Shown here one piece after another: positions 36,942 through 45,787 of a DNA stretch of 64,000 bases; the first letter of the stretch is position 1, and the number at the start of each line of letters is the position of its first letter. Location of the stretch: NCBI RefSeq assembly GCF_007830615.1, contig NZ_VLLI01000001.1:248001-312000 (forward strand). Reading direction: 5' to 3'. Origin of the DNA: Mucilaginibacter frigoritolerans (lineage in GTDB: Bacteria; Bacteroidota; Bacteroidia; Sphingobacteriales; Sphingobacteriaceae). Under the pieces are notes generated by a model, which saw only the letters and a program-made list of their open reading frames with translations, did no database searches and had not been told where the DNA came from. Made by a program: the position numbers and the translations under genes.

Positions 36942-37643
36942 TTATGATTGCCCATAATAGGAAAGCGGACCATGCTTGCGTTCATAATGTTTTTTTATAA
37001 GGGATGATTTTAACCGTTGCACATCAGGCCGGATCTGTTCTGTCAGATAGGCCATTTGTGCTACTGATTCTAATACAGCACTGTTATAAACTGCTTTCTC
37101 TGCGGTTTTCCCCCACGTAAAAGGCGCATGATTACCCACCAGAATCATTTCTGTATCTGTATAGCTTAAGTTTCTTGCAGCAAGGCAATTGATGATCTGG
37201 TGGCCAGTTTGATGTTCATAATCTCCCTGTATCATTTCATCATCCATTGGACTTGCACACGGAATATCTACCGTGAGGTGATCGGCATGTGTGGTACCGT
37301 AAATCGGGATATCCCTTTGTGACTGTGCCCAGGCCGTTGCATAAGTGGAGTGTGTATGTACTATTCCATTTACATTTACCCAGTTTTTATACAGTACGGC
37401 ATGGGTTAAGGTATCTGATGATGGTCTTAAATCGCCTTCAATGGTATGGCCTTCAAAATCCACAATTACCATTGCTTCCGGCGAAAGGTCTTTATAAGGC
37501 ACGCCACTTGGTTTAATTGCAAATACGCCCAGGCTTCTGTCGGCAGAACTTACATTACCGAAAGTAAAAAGAACCAGGCCCAATTTGGGGAGTTGCATAT
37601 TGGCTTCAAATGCCTCTTGCTTGATACGTTGGTACTTGCTCAT
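36942..37643 (-). CDS. araD: L-ribulose-5-phosphate 4-epimerase
   Basis: The 233-residue class II aldolase-family enzyme turns L-ribulose-5-phosphate into D-xylulose-5-phosphate. Landmarks are LVLFTFGNVSSAD, IKPSGVPYKDLSPEAMVIVD, the zinc-site histidines in VHTHSTYATAWAQ and a late HAPFTWGKTAEKAVYNS. It starts inside the end of araB (ATGA overlap), so translation is coupled. Confidence 0.95.
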   Translation of the reverse strand: MSKYQRIKQEAFEANMQLPKLGLVLFTFGNVSSADRSLGVFAIKPSGVPYKDLSPEAMVIVDFEGHTIEGDLRPSSDTLTHAVLYKNWVNVNGIVHTHSTYATAWAQSQRDIPIYGTTHADHLTVDIPCASPMDDEMIQGDYEHQTGHQIINCLAARNLSYTDTEMILVGNHAPFTWGKTAEKAVYNSAVLESVAQMAYLTEQIRPDVQRLKSSLIKKHYERKHGPLSYYGQS

Positions 37644-39361
37644 AATAGTATGCGGTCAATTTGTTCAACATTAATGGTGGTTTGAAGTCTTATTTGTCTG
37701 GCAACAAACGCTCCGAGATCATTGTATTGTTTATAACGCTTATCGTAAACTTTGCGGAGTTGGGCATTTGGGAAATATTCCACATCAAATCCTTTTCCCA
37801 TAGCTTTCATGGCATCTTCAACGGTTGGATAAATATCGGCAACCACTGCGGCAAACATGGCTGCTCCCAGCGCACAGGTATGTTTAAATTGATGAATGCG
37901 GATAGGCATACCCAGCACATCAGCCATCATTTGCATTACAAATGGTGATTTTTTTGCAACGCCGCCAATACCTATAATCCCTTTTACCGGTATTCCCTCT
38001 TGTAAAAAGCGTTCAACAATACTTTTTGCTCCAAAACAGGTAGCCTCCGCTAACGACCGGAATATTTTCGGAGCATCGCTTCCCAGGCTTAATCCTGTAA
38101 TTGCGCCTTTTAAAGTTTGGTCGGCATCTGGCGTGCGGCGGCCGTTAAACCAATCAATGGCTAACTCATCATCAATATCAAATGGAAGTAATTGTGCCTG
38201 TATGCTCAATTCGGGGATAATACGATCACTCATTTCATCTCTTAACGCTTCAGCAGTTGCTGCATCAATAACCTTCGAATCCTTTAGCAAGGCATCCAGG
38301 GGCCAGGATATCATTTTTTTAAACCATGCATAGGTGTCTCCAAATGCCGACTGCCCAGCTTCAAGCCCTATCATTCCCGGGATAACAGATCCGTTAACTT
38401 GTCCACAAATTCCTTTTACCAATTTTTCGCCTATTTCGTTAGCTGGGGCAACCAGAATATCGCATGTTGATGTTCCCATCACTTTGCTTAAGTGGTATGG
38501 TTCTATTTGCCCGCCAACGGCACCCATATGTGCATCAAAAGCACCTACGCCAACGGCTACTTCTGTGGTTAAACCAAGTCTTTCAGCCCATTCTTTGCTC
38601 AGGAAGCCTGCTTTTTTGTCGGATGTAAAGGTTTCTGTAAATAATTTTGAGGTGAATCCTTTGAGCAGAGGATCAAGCGACGAGAAAAAATCGTCTGGTG
38701 GCAGTCCACCAAATTCTTCGGCCCATAAAGCTTTATGTCCTGCTGAGCATCTTCCACGTTTTATTTCGGCAGCGTCTGTTCCGCCGGTTAAAAGAAATGG
38801 TATCCAATCGCAATGCTCAACCCATGAGTGGCAAGCCTTACGTACGCTTTCATCAACTCTTAATATATGTAAAAGTTTTGCCCAAAACCATTCAGAAGAA
38901 TAAATCCCTCCAACGTATTTCAGGTAATTAATATCAAATTTTGTAGCATGTTCATTTATCTGCGCAGCTTCGTTAACAGAAGTGTGATCTTTCCATAAAA
39001 TGAACATAGCATTTGGATTTTGCTCAAAACCAGGCGTAAGCGCCAACGGAACCCCAGCCTTATCCACTGCAACAGGAGTGGATCCTGTGGTATCAACCGA
39101 TAAGCCTTTAACTGCATTTGCAATGTTTTTGTCACCTGCTTTTCTCAGACAGTCCTTTATGGTAAACTCTAAACCTTCAATATAATCAGATGGATGTTGC
39201 CTGAACTGGTTTTCAGTTGCATTGCAATAAAGGCCGTCACGCCATCGGGGGTAATTAAATTCTGATGAGGCTATTTCTTCACCATTAGAAGCATTGATTA
39301 ATATAGAGCGAACAGAGTCTGACCCATAGTCCACCCCAATCACAAATTGGTCCTTAATCAT
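37640..39361 (-). CDS. araB: Ribulokinase
   Basis: The 573-residue FGGY kinase phosphorylates L-ribulose. The first phosphate-binding motif is VIGVDYGSDSVRSILINASNG. The specific AraB motif YPRWRDGLYCNATENQFRQHPSDY follows near residue 40. The catalytic aspartate region is GVGAFDAHMGAVGG and the adenosine motif lies in KGIIGIGGVAKKSPFVMQMMADVLG. It is first in the operon, 99 bases from the regulator gene, with a candidate AraR site upstream. Confidence 0.95.
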   Translation of the reverse strand: MIKDQFVIGVDYGSDSVRSILINASNGEEIASSEFNYPRWRDGLYCNATENQFRQHPSDYIEGLEFTIKDCLRKAGDKNIANAVKGLSVDTTGSTPVAVDKAGVPLALTPGFEQNPNAMFILWKDHTSVNEAAQINEHATKFDINYLKYVGGIYSSEWFWAKLLHILRVDESVRKACHSWVEHCDWIPFLLTGGTDAAEIKRGRCSAGHKALWAEEFGGLPPDDFFSSLDPLLKGFTSKLFTETFTSDKKAGFLSKEWAERLGLTTEVAVGVGAFDAHMGAVGGQIEPYHLSKVMGTSTCDILVAPANEIGEKLVKGICGQVNGSVIPGMIGLEAGQSAFGDTYAWFKKMISWPLDALLKDSKVIDAATAEALRDEMSDRIIPELSIQAQLLPFDIDDELAIDWFNGRRTPDADQTLKGAITGLSLGSDAPKIFRSLAEATCFGAKSIVERFLQEGIPVKGIIGIGGVAKKSPFVMQMMADVLGMPIRIHQFKHTCALGAAMFAAVVADIYPTVEDAMKAMGKGFDVEYFPNAQLRKVYDKRYKQYNDLGAFVARQIRLQTTINVEQIDRILL

Positions 39362-39400
39362 AATTGGTTTTATAATTCGTGTCTAAATAACACTTAATAA

Positions 39401-39412
39401 TTTATAAAACGA
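39401..39412. promoter_or_regulatory. Candidate AraR operator in front of araB
   Basis: TTTATAAAACGA recurs with one change at 40185-40196 in front of araR and the GH51 operon. A related GTTATAAAACC follows at 39420-39430. The region between them forms an imperfect dyad (AACGAAATATTTGTT). The link to AraR is inferred from position. Confidence 0.45.
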
Positions 39413-39460
39413 AATATTTGTTATAAAACCTTTTAAATTTTTGGAGACTTGTTTTAAATC

Positions 39461-40168
39461 TTAAAGATGAAGGGTGTCAGGATTTGGGATAAAGTTTAGA
39501 AAAGCCTGGAATTTAGCGTAGTAGTTTTGCATATTAAGCTGATAATAATACGCTCCGCGTTTTGAGCCTGCTTTATCTTTCTCGCTTAACTTAATTAATA
39601 AGCCGGTAGCCAAAACCCGTTTGCTGAAATTTCTTTTGTCAATTGTGGTATTGAAAACACTCTCGTAAAGCGTTTGCAGTTGTGGAATGGTAAACTTTGT
39701 TGGTAAAAGTTCAAAAAGAATAGGATGTAGTGCAGCCTTGTATCGTATACGTCTTTTCGCACCTTCTACCATATCCTGGTGGTCAAAAACAAGTTTTGGA
39801 ATGCGCTTTAAGGGGAACCATTCTGCATGATATTCAGTATTTAATTGAGTTTCATATTTGTGTATATCAATTAAAGCAAAATAAGCTACAGAAGCTGTAC
39901 GTTCTATAGGATCACGATTGGTATCACCAAATGTATGCAGTTGTTCAAGGTAAACGCCCTCTAATCCGGTAAGTTGTTTTAATATTCTGTTTGCTGCCTG
40001 GTCAATACTTTCCGTTGGTTGCACAAAGCCACCCATTAAGCTCCAATTGCCCTTTTCGGGCTGAAAGCCTCTTTGTATTAGCAATATTTTAAGTGTTTCG
40101 CCATCAAATCCAAAAATTATACAGTCAACGGCCAGTAAAAGGCGGGTTTGCTTTGAATATTTATGCAT
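39461..40168 (-). CDS. araR: NUDIX-family L-arabinose regulator AraR
   Basis: The 235-residue protein has an N-terminal NUDIX-like domain and a C-terminal winged helix. The NUDIX box is degenerate: GGFVQPTESIDQAANRILKQLTG lacks the usual REXXEEXG acidic residues, so it should not hydrolyse nucleotides. This is the layout of the Bacteroides thetaiotaomicron AraR, in which the domain senses L-arabinose and the wing binds DNA. Its position between araBDA and three arabinan enzymes supports that role. The C-terminal motif DKRNFSKRVLATGLL is the likely reading helix. Confidence 0.9.
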   Translation of the reverse strand: MHKYSKQTRLLLAVDCIIFGFDGETLKILLIQRGFQPEKGNWSLMGGFVQPTESIDQAANRILKQLTGLEGVYLEQLHTFGDTNRDPIERTASVAYFALIDIHKYETQLNTEYHAEWFPLKRIPKLVFDHQDMVEGAKRRIRYKAALHPILFELLPTKFTIPQLQTLYESVFNTTIDKRNFSKRVLATGLLIKLSEKDKAGSKRGAYYYQLNMQNYYAKFQAFLNFIPNPDTLHL

Positions 40169-40184
40169 GAATATGATTTAACAC

Positions 40185-40208
40185 TTTATAAAATGATAAA
40201 CAAATATA
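40185..40208 (-). promoter_or_regulatory. araR promoter with candidate AraR operator
   Basis: TTTATAAAATGA (40185-40196) repeats the motif found before araB. Next to it, the minus strand reads TATATTTG (40201-40208), an exact -7 box for araR with 32 bases to its ATG. Binding next to this box could give autorepression and also affect the divergent GH51 operon. Confidence 0.45.
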
Positions 40209-40454
40209 ATTTTTTTATGCAGAGAGGGATTTATTTTAATGGTTTTTCTTCTAAAATGGCTAATATAAGCTGTTTTTTAGTATTGGGTAGTGTTTAGCTT
40301 ACACTATGAATATGGAAAATATTTTAAGTGTTTATTTAACAATTAAAAAGAAATAGTTTACTTTCGATTTTAATTGATTTAACACCTGATAGACTGAAAA
40401 GCTGTCAGGCCCGGATTAATGATATACTCAATCGGAACAAAAAACAACCTTGAT

Positions 40455-41999
40455 ATGAAACTAAGTACTTGTTTAACTATAATTTTCTTTGGCGCTGCAA
40501 GTCTAATTTGTAATGCACAAACAACCATCCAGTTGAGTGCAGTTGACAATGGTAAAAACCCCGTCATCAGCAAATACATTTACAGCCATTTTGCAGAGCA
40601 TTTGGGGCATGGTATTTATGGAGGATTTTATGTTGGGGATACTTCAAAAATTCCTAATACAAATGGTGTCAGGAATGATGTAATTGCTGCACTTAGAAAA
40701 ATGAAAATACCGGCACTCCGTTGGCCTGGTGGATGTTTTGCTGATACTTATCACTGGAAAGATGGCATAGGGCCCAAAGATAAACGGCCCGAAATGGTAA
40801 ATCGCTGGTGGGGTGGGGTTACTGAAGATAATAGCTTTGGTACGCATGAGTTTTTAAATATGTGCGAGCTGCTTGGTACAGAGCCATACCTTGCAGGGAA
40901 TATAGGAAGTGGTACCGTACAGGAGTTGTCAGACTGGGTACAGTATGTGAGCTCTGATAGCAAAAATCCAATGTCGGAGTTGAGGAAACAAAATGGGCGC
41001 GACAAATCGTGGAAGGTAGGTTTTTGGGGAGTAGGTAATGAAGCCTGGGGATGTGGCGGCAATATGACTCCTGAATATTACGCCAATGAATTTAGAAAAT
41101 ATTCAACCTTTATGGCAAATGGTGGCGATGGTAAAATGTTCCGTGTAGCATCCGGTGCCAGCGATGATGATTATAACTGGACGGAAACCCTGATGAAGAA
41201 CATACCACATGGTTTGGTTGAAGGAGTAGCATTACATCATTATGCTATTATTGATTGGGGCAAAAAAGGGCCATCTACCAATTTTACTGAAAAACAATAT
41301 TTCCAGATCATGCAATCTGCCATGCGCATGGAAGAACTGGTGACCAAACATTCGGCCATCATGGATAAATATGATCCGGGAAAAAAGATAGCCCTTGTTG
41401 TTGATGAATGGGGTGGATGGTATGATGTTGAACCTAGTACCAACCCAGGCTTTTTGTACCAGCAGAATACTATACGAGATGCTATGATTGCTGGTGTTAC
41501 CTTAAATATATTTAACAACCATAGTGAAAGGGTGCGTATGGCTAACCTGGCGCAATGTGTTAACGTTTTGCAGGCCGTTATTTTAACCGATAATGCAAAA
41601 ATGATACTTACGCCTACTTACCATGTTATGGAAATGTATAACGTGCATCAGGATGCTACGTTAATTCCATTAACTGTCAAAACGGATGATTACACCTTAG
41701 GTACAGATAAGTTGCCTGCAATTTCGGCATCAGCATCAAAAGACAAAGATGGCGTAGTACATATTTCCCTGGTGAATATCGATCCTAATAAGGCAAAACA
41801 AGTTACTGTAAATTTAGGCGATATTAAATCGACTCACATTACCGGTAGAATATTAACATCACAAAAATTACAGGATTATAATTCATTCACCGAGCCTGAT
41901 AAAATAAAACCGGAGCCATTTAAAGATGCTATACTAAAAAACGGCGCTATAAATATTACTATGCCTGCTGCCTCTGTTATTGTACTGGCGTTGAATTAA
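40455..41999 (+). CDS. Secreted GH51 alpha-L-arabinofuranosidase, first copy
   Basis: The 514-residue enzyme has a signal peptide (MKLSTCLTIIFFGAASLICNAQ), chosen as the start over an upstream ATG at 40419. GH51 landmarks are RWPGGCFADTYHWKDGIGP, the acid/base Glu in GVGNEAWGCGG and the nucleophile Glu in VVDEWGGWYD. It removes L-arabinofuranose from arabinan or arabinoxylan. Many GH51 enzymes of this size are cytoplasmic, so an exported form suits a periplasmic degradation step. It leads the GH51-GH51-GH30 operon. Confidence 0.92.
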   Translation: MKLSTCLTIIFFGAASLICNAQTTIQLSAVDNGKNPVISKYIYSHFAEHLGHGIYGGFYVGDTSKIPNTNGVRNDVIAALRKMKIPALRWPGGCFADTYHWKDGIGPKDKRPEMVNRWWGGVTEDNSFGTHEFLNMCELLGTEPYLAGNIGSGTVQELSDWVQYVSSDSKNPMSELRKQNGRDKSWKVGFWGVGNEAWGCGGNMTPEYYANEFRKYSTFMANGGDGKMFRVASGASDDDYNWTETLMKNIPHGLVEGVALHHYAIIDWGKKGPSTNFTEKQYFQIMQSAMRMEELVTKHSAIMDKYDPGKKIALVVDEWGGWYDVEPSTNPGFLYQQNTIRDAMIAGVTLNIFNNHSERVRMANLAQCVNVLQAVILTDNAKMILTPTYHVMEMYNVHQDATLIPLTVKTDDYTLGTDKLPAISASASKDKDGVVHISLVNIDPNKAKQVTVNLGDIKSTHITGRILTSQKLQDYNSFTEPDKIKPEPFKDAILKNGAINITMPAASVIVLALN

Positions 42000-42015
42000 G
42001 AGCAAAGACAGAGAA

Positions 42016-43992
42016 ATGAAAAAAATTGTACTTATACTTCTGAATAGTGCTTTTTGCTTATCGGCCTATTGCCAATCAAACGATACCGAAAAAGTATACA
42101 CTATTAACGCGGCTACCATAAAAGCACAAGTGCGACCCACCATGTATGGGATATTTTTCGAAGATATCAATATGGCTGGCGATGGTGGGGTTTATGCAGA
42201 GTTAGTAAAGAACCGTTCGTTTGAATTTAAAGATCCTTTAATGGGATGGGACGAAGTAAAGCAAGATAAGGCAGACGGAAGTATTTTGATATTAAACCGG
42301 GGAGAAGCAAATCCCAATAACCCAAGATATATACAAATAAGTTCAAAATCTGCGAAAGGTTACGGATTAATCAATGAAGGCTTCCGTGGAATGGGGATTA
42401 AAAAAGATAACCGTTATAACTTTTCTGTTCTGGCTAAAATGGAAGAGGCTTCGGCCATAAGTCTGCAAATTGAATTAGTAAATGGAAAAGGAGAAATTAT
42501 TGGCAGTACAACAGTTTCGCCATCATCAAAACAATGGAAAAAATACACCGCTAGTTTTATCGCTACAGAAACAGAGCCGAAAGCCAGCTTAAGAGTATTA
42601 TTAAAGGGTATTGGTTCTGTTGATTTAGATATGATCTCTCTTTTTCCGCAGGATACCTGGAAGCAGCGTCCGGGCGGTTTACGGGCCGATTTGGTGCAAA
42701 AATTAGCCGATATGAAACCCGGATTTTTACGTTTTCCTGGCGGTTGTATTGTTGAAGGCCGCGAACTGGATACCAGGTATCAATGGAAACGGACAATAGG
42801 CGATGTTGCTAATCGCAGAATGATTGTTAACCGCTGGAATACTGAATTTGCACACCGCCAAACTCCTGATTATTACCAAAGTTTTGGGCTGGGCTTCCTG
42901 GAATATTTTGAAATGGCAGAAGATATAGGAGCATCCCCGCTGCCTATTATTAATTGCGGCATGGCTTGTCAATTTAATTCATGCGAGTTGGTTCCATTAA
43001 ATCAACTTGGCCCATATGTGCAGGACGCGCTCGACCTCATTGAGTTTGCCAATGGCCCCGTGAATTCAACCTGGGGAAAAAAACGTGCAGCACTTGGGCA
43101 CCCCAAGCCATTTAATTTAACAATGATGGGCGTTGGAAACGAGCAGTGGGGGCCGCAGTATATTGAAAGGTATAAAATTTTTGAGAAAGCCATTCACGCC
43201 AGGTACCCTCAAATTAAATTGGTTAGCAGTGATGGCCCTTTCTCTGGCGGTGATATTTTTAATTATTCGGACAAAATTTTCCGCAAGTTAAAAGCAGCCA
43301 TTATAGATGAGCACTATTACAATTCGCCCGAATGGTTTTTGAAACATGTAAACCGTTATGATCATTATGACCGCAACGGCCCTAAAATATTTGCAGGTGA
43401 GTATGCCGCGCAAAGTGTAGGCGGCGGAAACCCTGAAAATAAAAACAACTGGAAATGTGCAATGGCTGAAGCTGCTTTCATGACAGGGCTGGAAAGGAAT
43501 GCAGATGTGGTTAGTATGACCTCTTATGCACCGCTATTTGCTCACGTTGAAGGCTGGCAATGGAAACCAGACTTAATATGGTTTGATAATTTGCAATCAT
43601 TTGGTACCCCCAATTACTATGTACAGCAGTTATATTCCTTAAATAAAGGTACAGATGTAGTACCTCTTACCTTAAATAACGAAGCGGTTGAGGGCCAGGA
43701 CGGTTGCTATGCTTCTGCAACTCTGGATAATAATAAACACGAATTGATCATTAAGTTTGTTAATACAAGTAATGTAGTGCAAAAGGCTGATTTTTCGATG
43801 AGCGGAATAACATCAGTAACAAAAGCTTCGCTAACCTTATTGCAGAGTGATAATTTAGATAGCGTAAATTCATTGGATCAGCCGTTTGCAGTTAGTCCCC
43901 AAATAAGTAATATTGAGTTTAAGGATAACCATATCAAGCTAAATCTGAAACCATATTCTTTTAATATCATCAGGGTTAATATTGAAAAATAA
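42016..43992 (+). CDS. Secreted GH51 alpha-L-arabinofuranosidase with N-terminal beta domain, second copy
   Basis: The 658-residue protein has a signal peptide (LLNSAFCLSAYCQS), an early segment TMYGIFFEDINMAGDGGVYAE, a carbohydrate-binding-like beta domain (about residues 60-215) and a GH51 barrel. The acid/base Glu is in MGVGNEQWGPQY and the nucleophile Glu in FAGEYAAQS. It follows the first GH51 by 16 bases but is a different subtype, larger and like extracellular arabinofuranosidases. It probably acts on side chains that the first enzyme handles poorly. Confidence 0.92.
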   Translation: MKKIVLILLNSAFCLSAYCQSNDTEKVYTINAATIKAQVRPTMYGIFFEDINMAGDGGVYAELVKNRSFEFKDPLMGWDEVKQDKADGSILILNRGEANPNNPRYIQISSKSAKGYGLINEGFRGMGIKKDNRYNFSVLAKMEEASAISLQIELVNGKGEIIGSTTVSPSSKQWKKYTASFIATETEPKASLRVLLKGIGSVDLDMISLFPQDTWKQRPGGLRADLVQKLADMKPGFLRFPGGCIVEGRELDTRYQWKRTIGDVANRRMIVNRWNTEFAHRQTPDYYQSFGLGFLEYFEMAEDIGASPLPIINCGMACQFNSCELVPLNQLGPYVQDALDLIEFANGPVNSTWGKKRAALGHPKPFNLTMMGVGNEQWGPQYIERYKIFEKAIHARYPQIKLVSSDGPFSGGDIFNYSDKIFRKLKAAIIDEHYYNSPEWFLKHVNRYDHYDRNGPKIFAGEYAAQSVGGGNPENKNNWKCAMAEAAFMTGLERNADVVSMTSYAPLFAHVEGWQWKPDLIWFDNLQSFGTPNYYVQQLYSLNKGTDVVPLTLNNEAVEGQDGCYASATLDNNKHELIIKFVNTSNVVQKADFSMSGITSVTKASLTLLQSDNLDSVNSLDQPFAVSPQISNIEFKDNHIKLNLKPYSFNIIRVNIEK

Positions 43993-44043
43993 TGCCTTAA
44001 ATAATAATAGTTATAATACAATATCATTCTTCTTTTTAATTAG

Positions 44044-45585
44044 ATGGGATATAGCTTTATTTTAAAATCAGCAGTTTCAATAATTATAATATTACTGTTT
44101 GTTGTATATGCAAATGGGCAAGACAGTACGTTAACGATCAATATTGATCAGTCGAAAATGTACCAAACAATTAATAGTTTCGGGGCATCTGATGCGTGGT
44201 CATGCCAGTTTGTTGGTAATTGGCCCGAGGATAAGAAAAACAACATTGCTGATCTGCTTTTTAGTAAGGATACGCTTAAGGATGGGTCGCCTAAAGGCAT
44301 TGCATTATCATTATGGCGTTTTAATATTGGTGCAGGTACCACTGAGCAAGCCGAACAAAGTGACATAAAAGATGAATGGCATAGAACTGAGTCGTTTTTA
44401 AGTAATGATGGCACGTATAATTGGCAAAAGCAAGCCGGACAGATGTGGTTTTTAAATGCTGCAAAGGCGCGCGGCGTAGGTGAATTTTTAGGCTTTATAA
44501 ATAGCCCGCCTGTCAATTTTACTAAAAATGGAAAAGCATACGCAAATGCCGGTAAAACAAATGTAAGTGCTGACCATTTCGGTGATTTTGCTAATTATAT
44601 TTCAGTAATTGTAAAAGGAGTTTATGCCCATAACCATATCGAATTGAATTATATCAGCCCGGTTAATGAGCCTCAGTGGAAGTGGAGCGATACCAAGCAA
44701 GAGGGAAGTCCCTATAGCAATAAAGAAATTGCATCCCTGGTTAGATGCATTGATTCATCCTTTGCCAAAAATCATGTAAAAAGCAAAATTTTAGTAGCTG
44801 AGGCGGGAGATGTTAATTATTTGGTTTCTAATACAAACAAAACGGAGAAAGGCAACCAGATAAATGACTTTTTTCGAGCTGATTCACCCGATTATATTGG
44901 CAACCTGAAAAGTGTTTATAAAGCAGTTTTGAGCCATAGCTATTTTACAACCTCGCCAATGGCATCTGCCATAAAACTAAGGCAAGAGCTTGCTCACGAT
45001 ATTAATTCTGTTCCGGGTTTAAGTTTTTGGCAATCGGAGTATTGCATTCTTGGTAATAACAATGGTGAAATTGACGGAAATAAACGCGATTTGGGTATGG
45101 ATGCTGCACTATACCTGGCCAGGGTTATTCATACCGATTTAGCAGTAGGCAACGCCGCTTCCTGGGCTTGGTGGTTGGCAATTTCTCCGTATGATTATAA
45201 GGACGGACTTATTTATGTAGACAAAAACAAAACAGATGGTAACTATTATCCGAGTAAGATGCTTTGGGCAATGGGTAACTATAGCAGGTTTATAAGGCCG
45301 GGTGCGGTAAGAATTGAAACCAGCAGTTCCATATCTAAGCCGTTGGAAACACTTCCATTGGTTTCGGCATATAAAAAAGGAAAAAATATTACTATTGTTA
45401 TCGTAAATAATAACAATAGTAATGTCCCTGTGAAAATAGGTTTGGGGCACGGTAAAATCACCCACGTTCGTAAATTTACAACATCTTCATCGGCTGATCT
45501 GCATGCAGAAGCTGTAGCTGATGCTTCGGATAAAATTTTAATTCAGGCCAGGTCAATCACCACTTTAACCGGAATTATTCAATAG
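44044..45585 (+). CDS. Secreted GH30-family glycosidase (endo-beta-1,6-galactanase-like)
   Basis: The 513-residue protein has a signal peptide (IIIILLFVVYANGQ). A GH30 barrel follows: INSFGASDAWSCQFVGNW, SPPVNFTKNGKA, the acid/base Glu in YISPVNEPQWKW and the nucleophile Glu in FWQSEYCILG. A C-terminal beta domain closes the protein. The ASDAWS pattern resembles GH30 enzymes that cut beta-1,6-galactan, the core of arabinogalactan side chains. With the GH51 pair and GH27 it makes an arabinogalactan set. It lies 51 bases after the second GH51 gene. Confidence 0.87.
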   Translation: MGYSFILKSAVSIIIILLFVVYANGQDSTLTINIDQSKMYQTINSFGASDAWSCQFVGNWPEDKKNNIADLLFSKDTLKDGSPKGIALSLWRFNIGAGTTEQAEQSDIKDEWHRTESFLSNDGTYNWQKQAGQMWFLNAAKARGVGEFLGFINSPPVNFTKNGKAYANAGKTNVSADHFGDFANYISVIVKGVYAHNHIELNYISPVNEPQWKWSDTKQEGSPYSNKEIASLVRCIDSSFAKNHVKSKILVAEAGDVNYLVSNTNKTEKGNQINDFFRADSPDYIGNLKSVYKAVLSHSYFTTSPMASAIKLRQELAHDINSVPGLSFWQSEYCILGNNNGEIDGNKRDLGMDAALYLARVIHTDLAVGNAASWAWWLAISPYDYKDGLIYVDKNKTDGNYYPSKMLWAMGNYSRFIRPGAVRIETSSSISKPLETLPLVSAYKKGKNITIVIVNNNNSNVPVKIGLGHGKITHVRKFTTSSSADLHAEAVADASDKILIQARSITTLTGIIQ

Positions 45586-45787
45586 CACCGGTATACCCTG
45601 AACCATTAGCTTGTATGTTTTATAACCAGGCTTTCAAAATTAAGTTTTTTAAGAGCATGTTGAATTTGAGGGCAACTCATAAACAGGTTCCACAATAAAT
45701 TGGTACGATAGTATCTGTCATTATAAACAATCGACCAATTTTTTGTAATGGCTTGGATATTATTTCGAAGTGATTTAAAGCTTCTTG

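Noticed and set aside
38334..38903. A 189-codon open frame opposite araB.
   Set aside because: It mirrors the codon pattern of araB and has no family features. Several similar frames lie opposite other genes.
40359..40366. TACTTTCG as the -7 box of the GH51 operon.
   Set aside because: It has a mismatch in TTTG and no -33 partner at the right distance, so it is not listed as a promoter.
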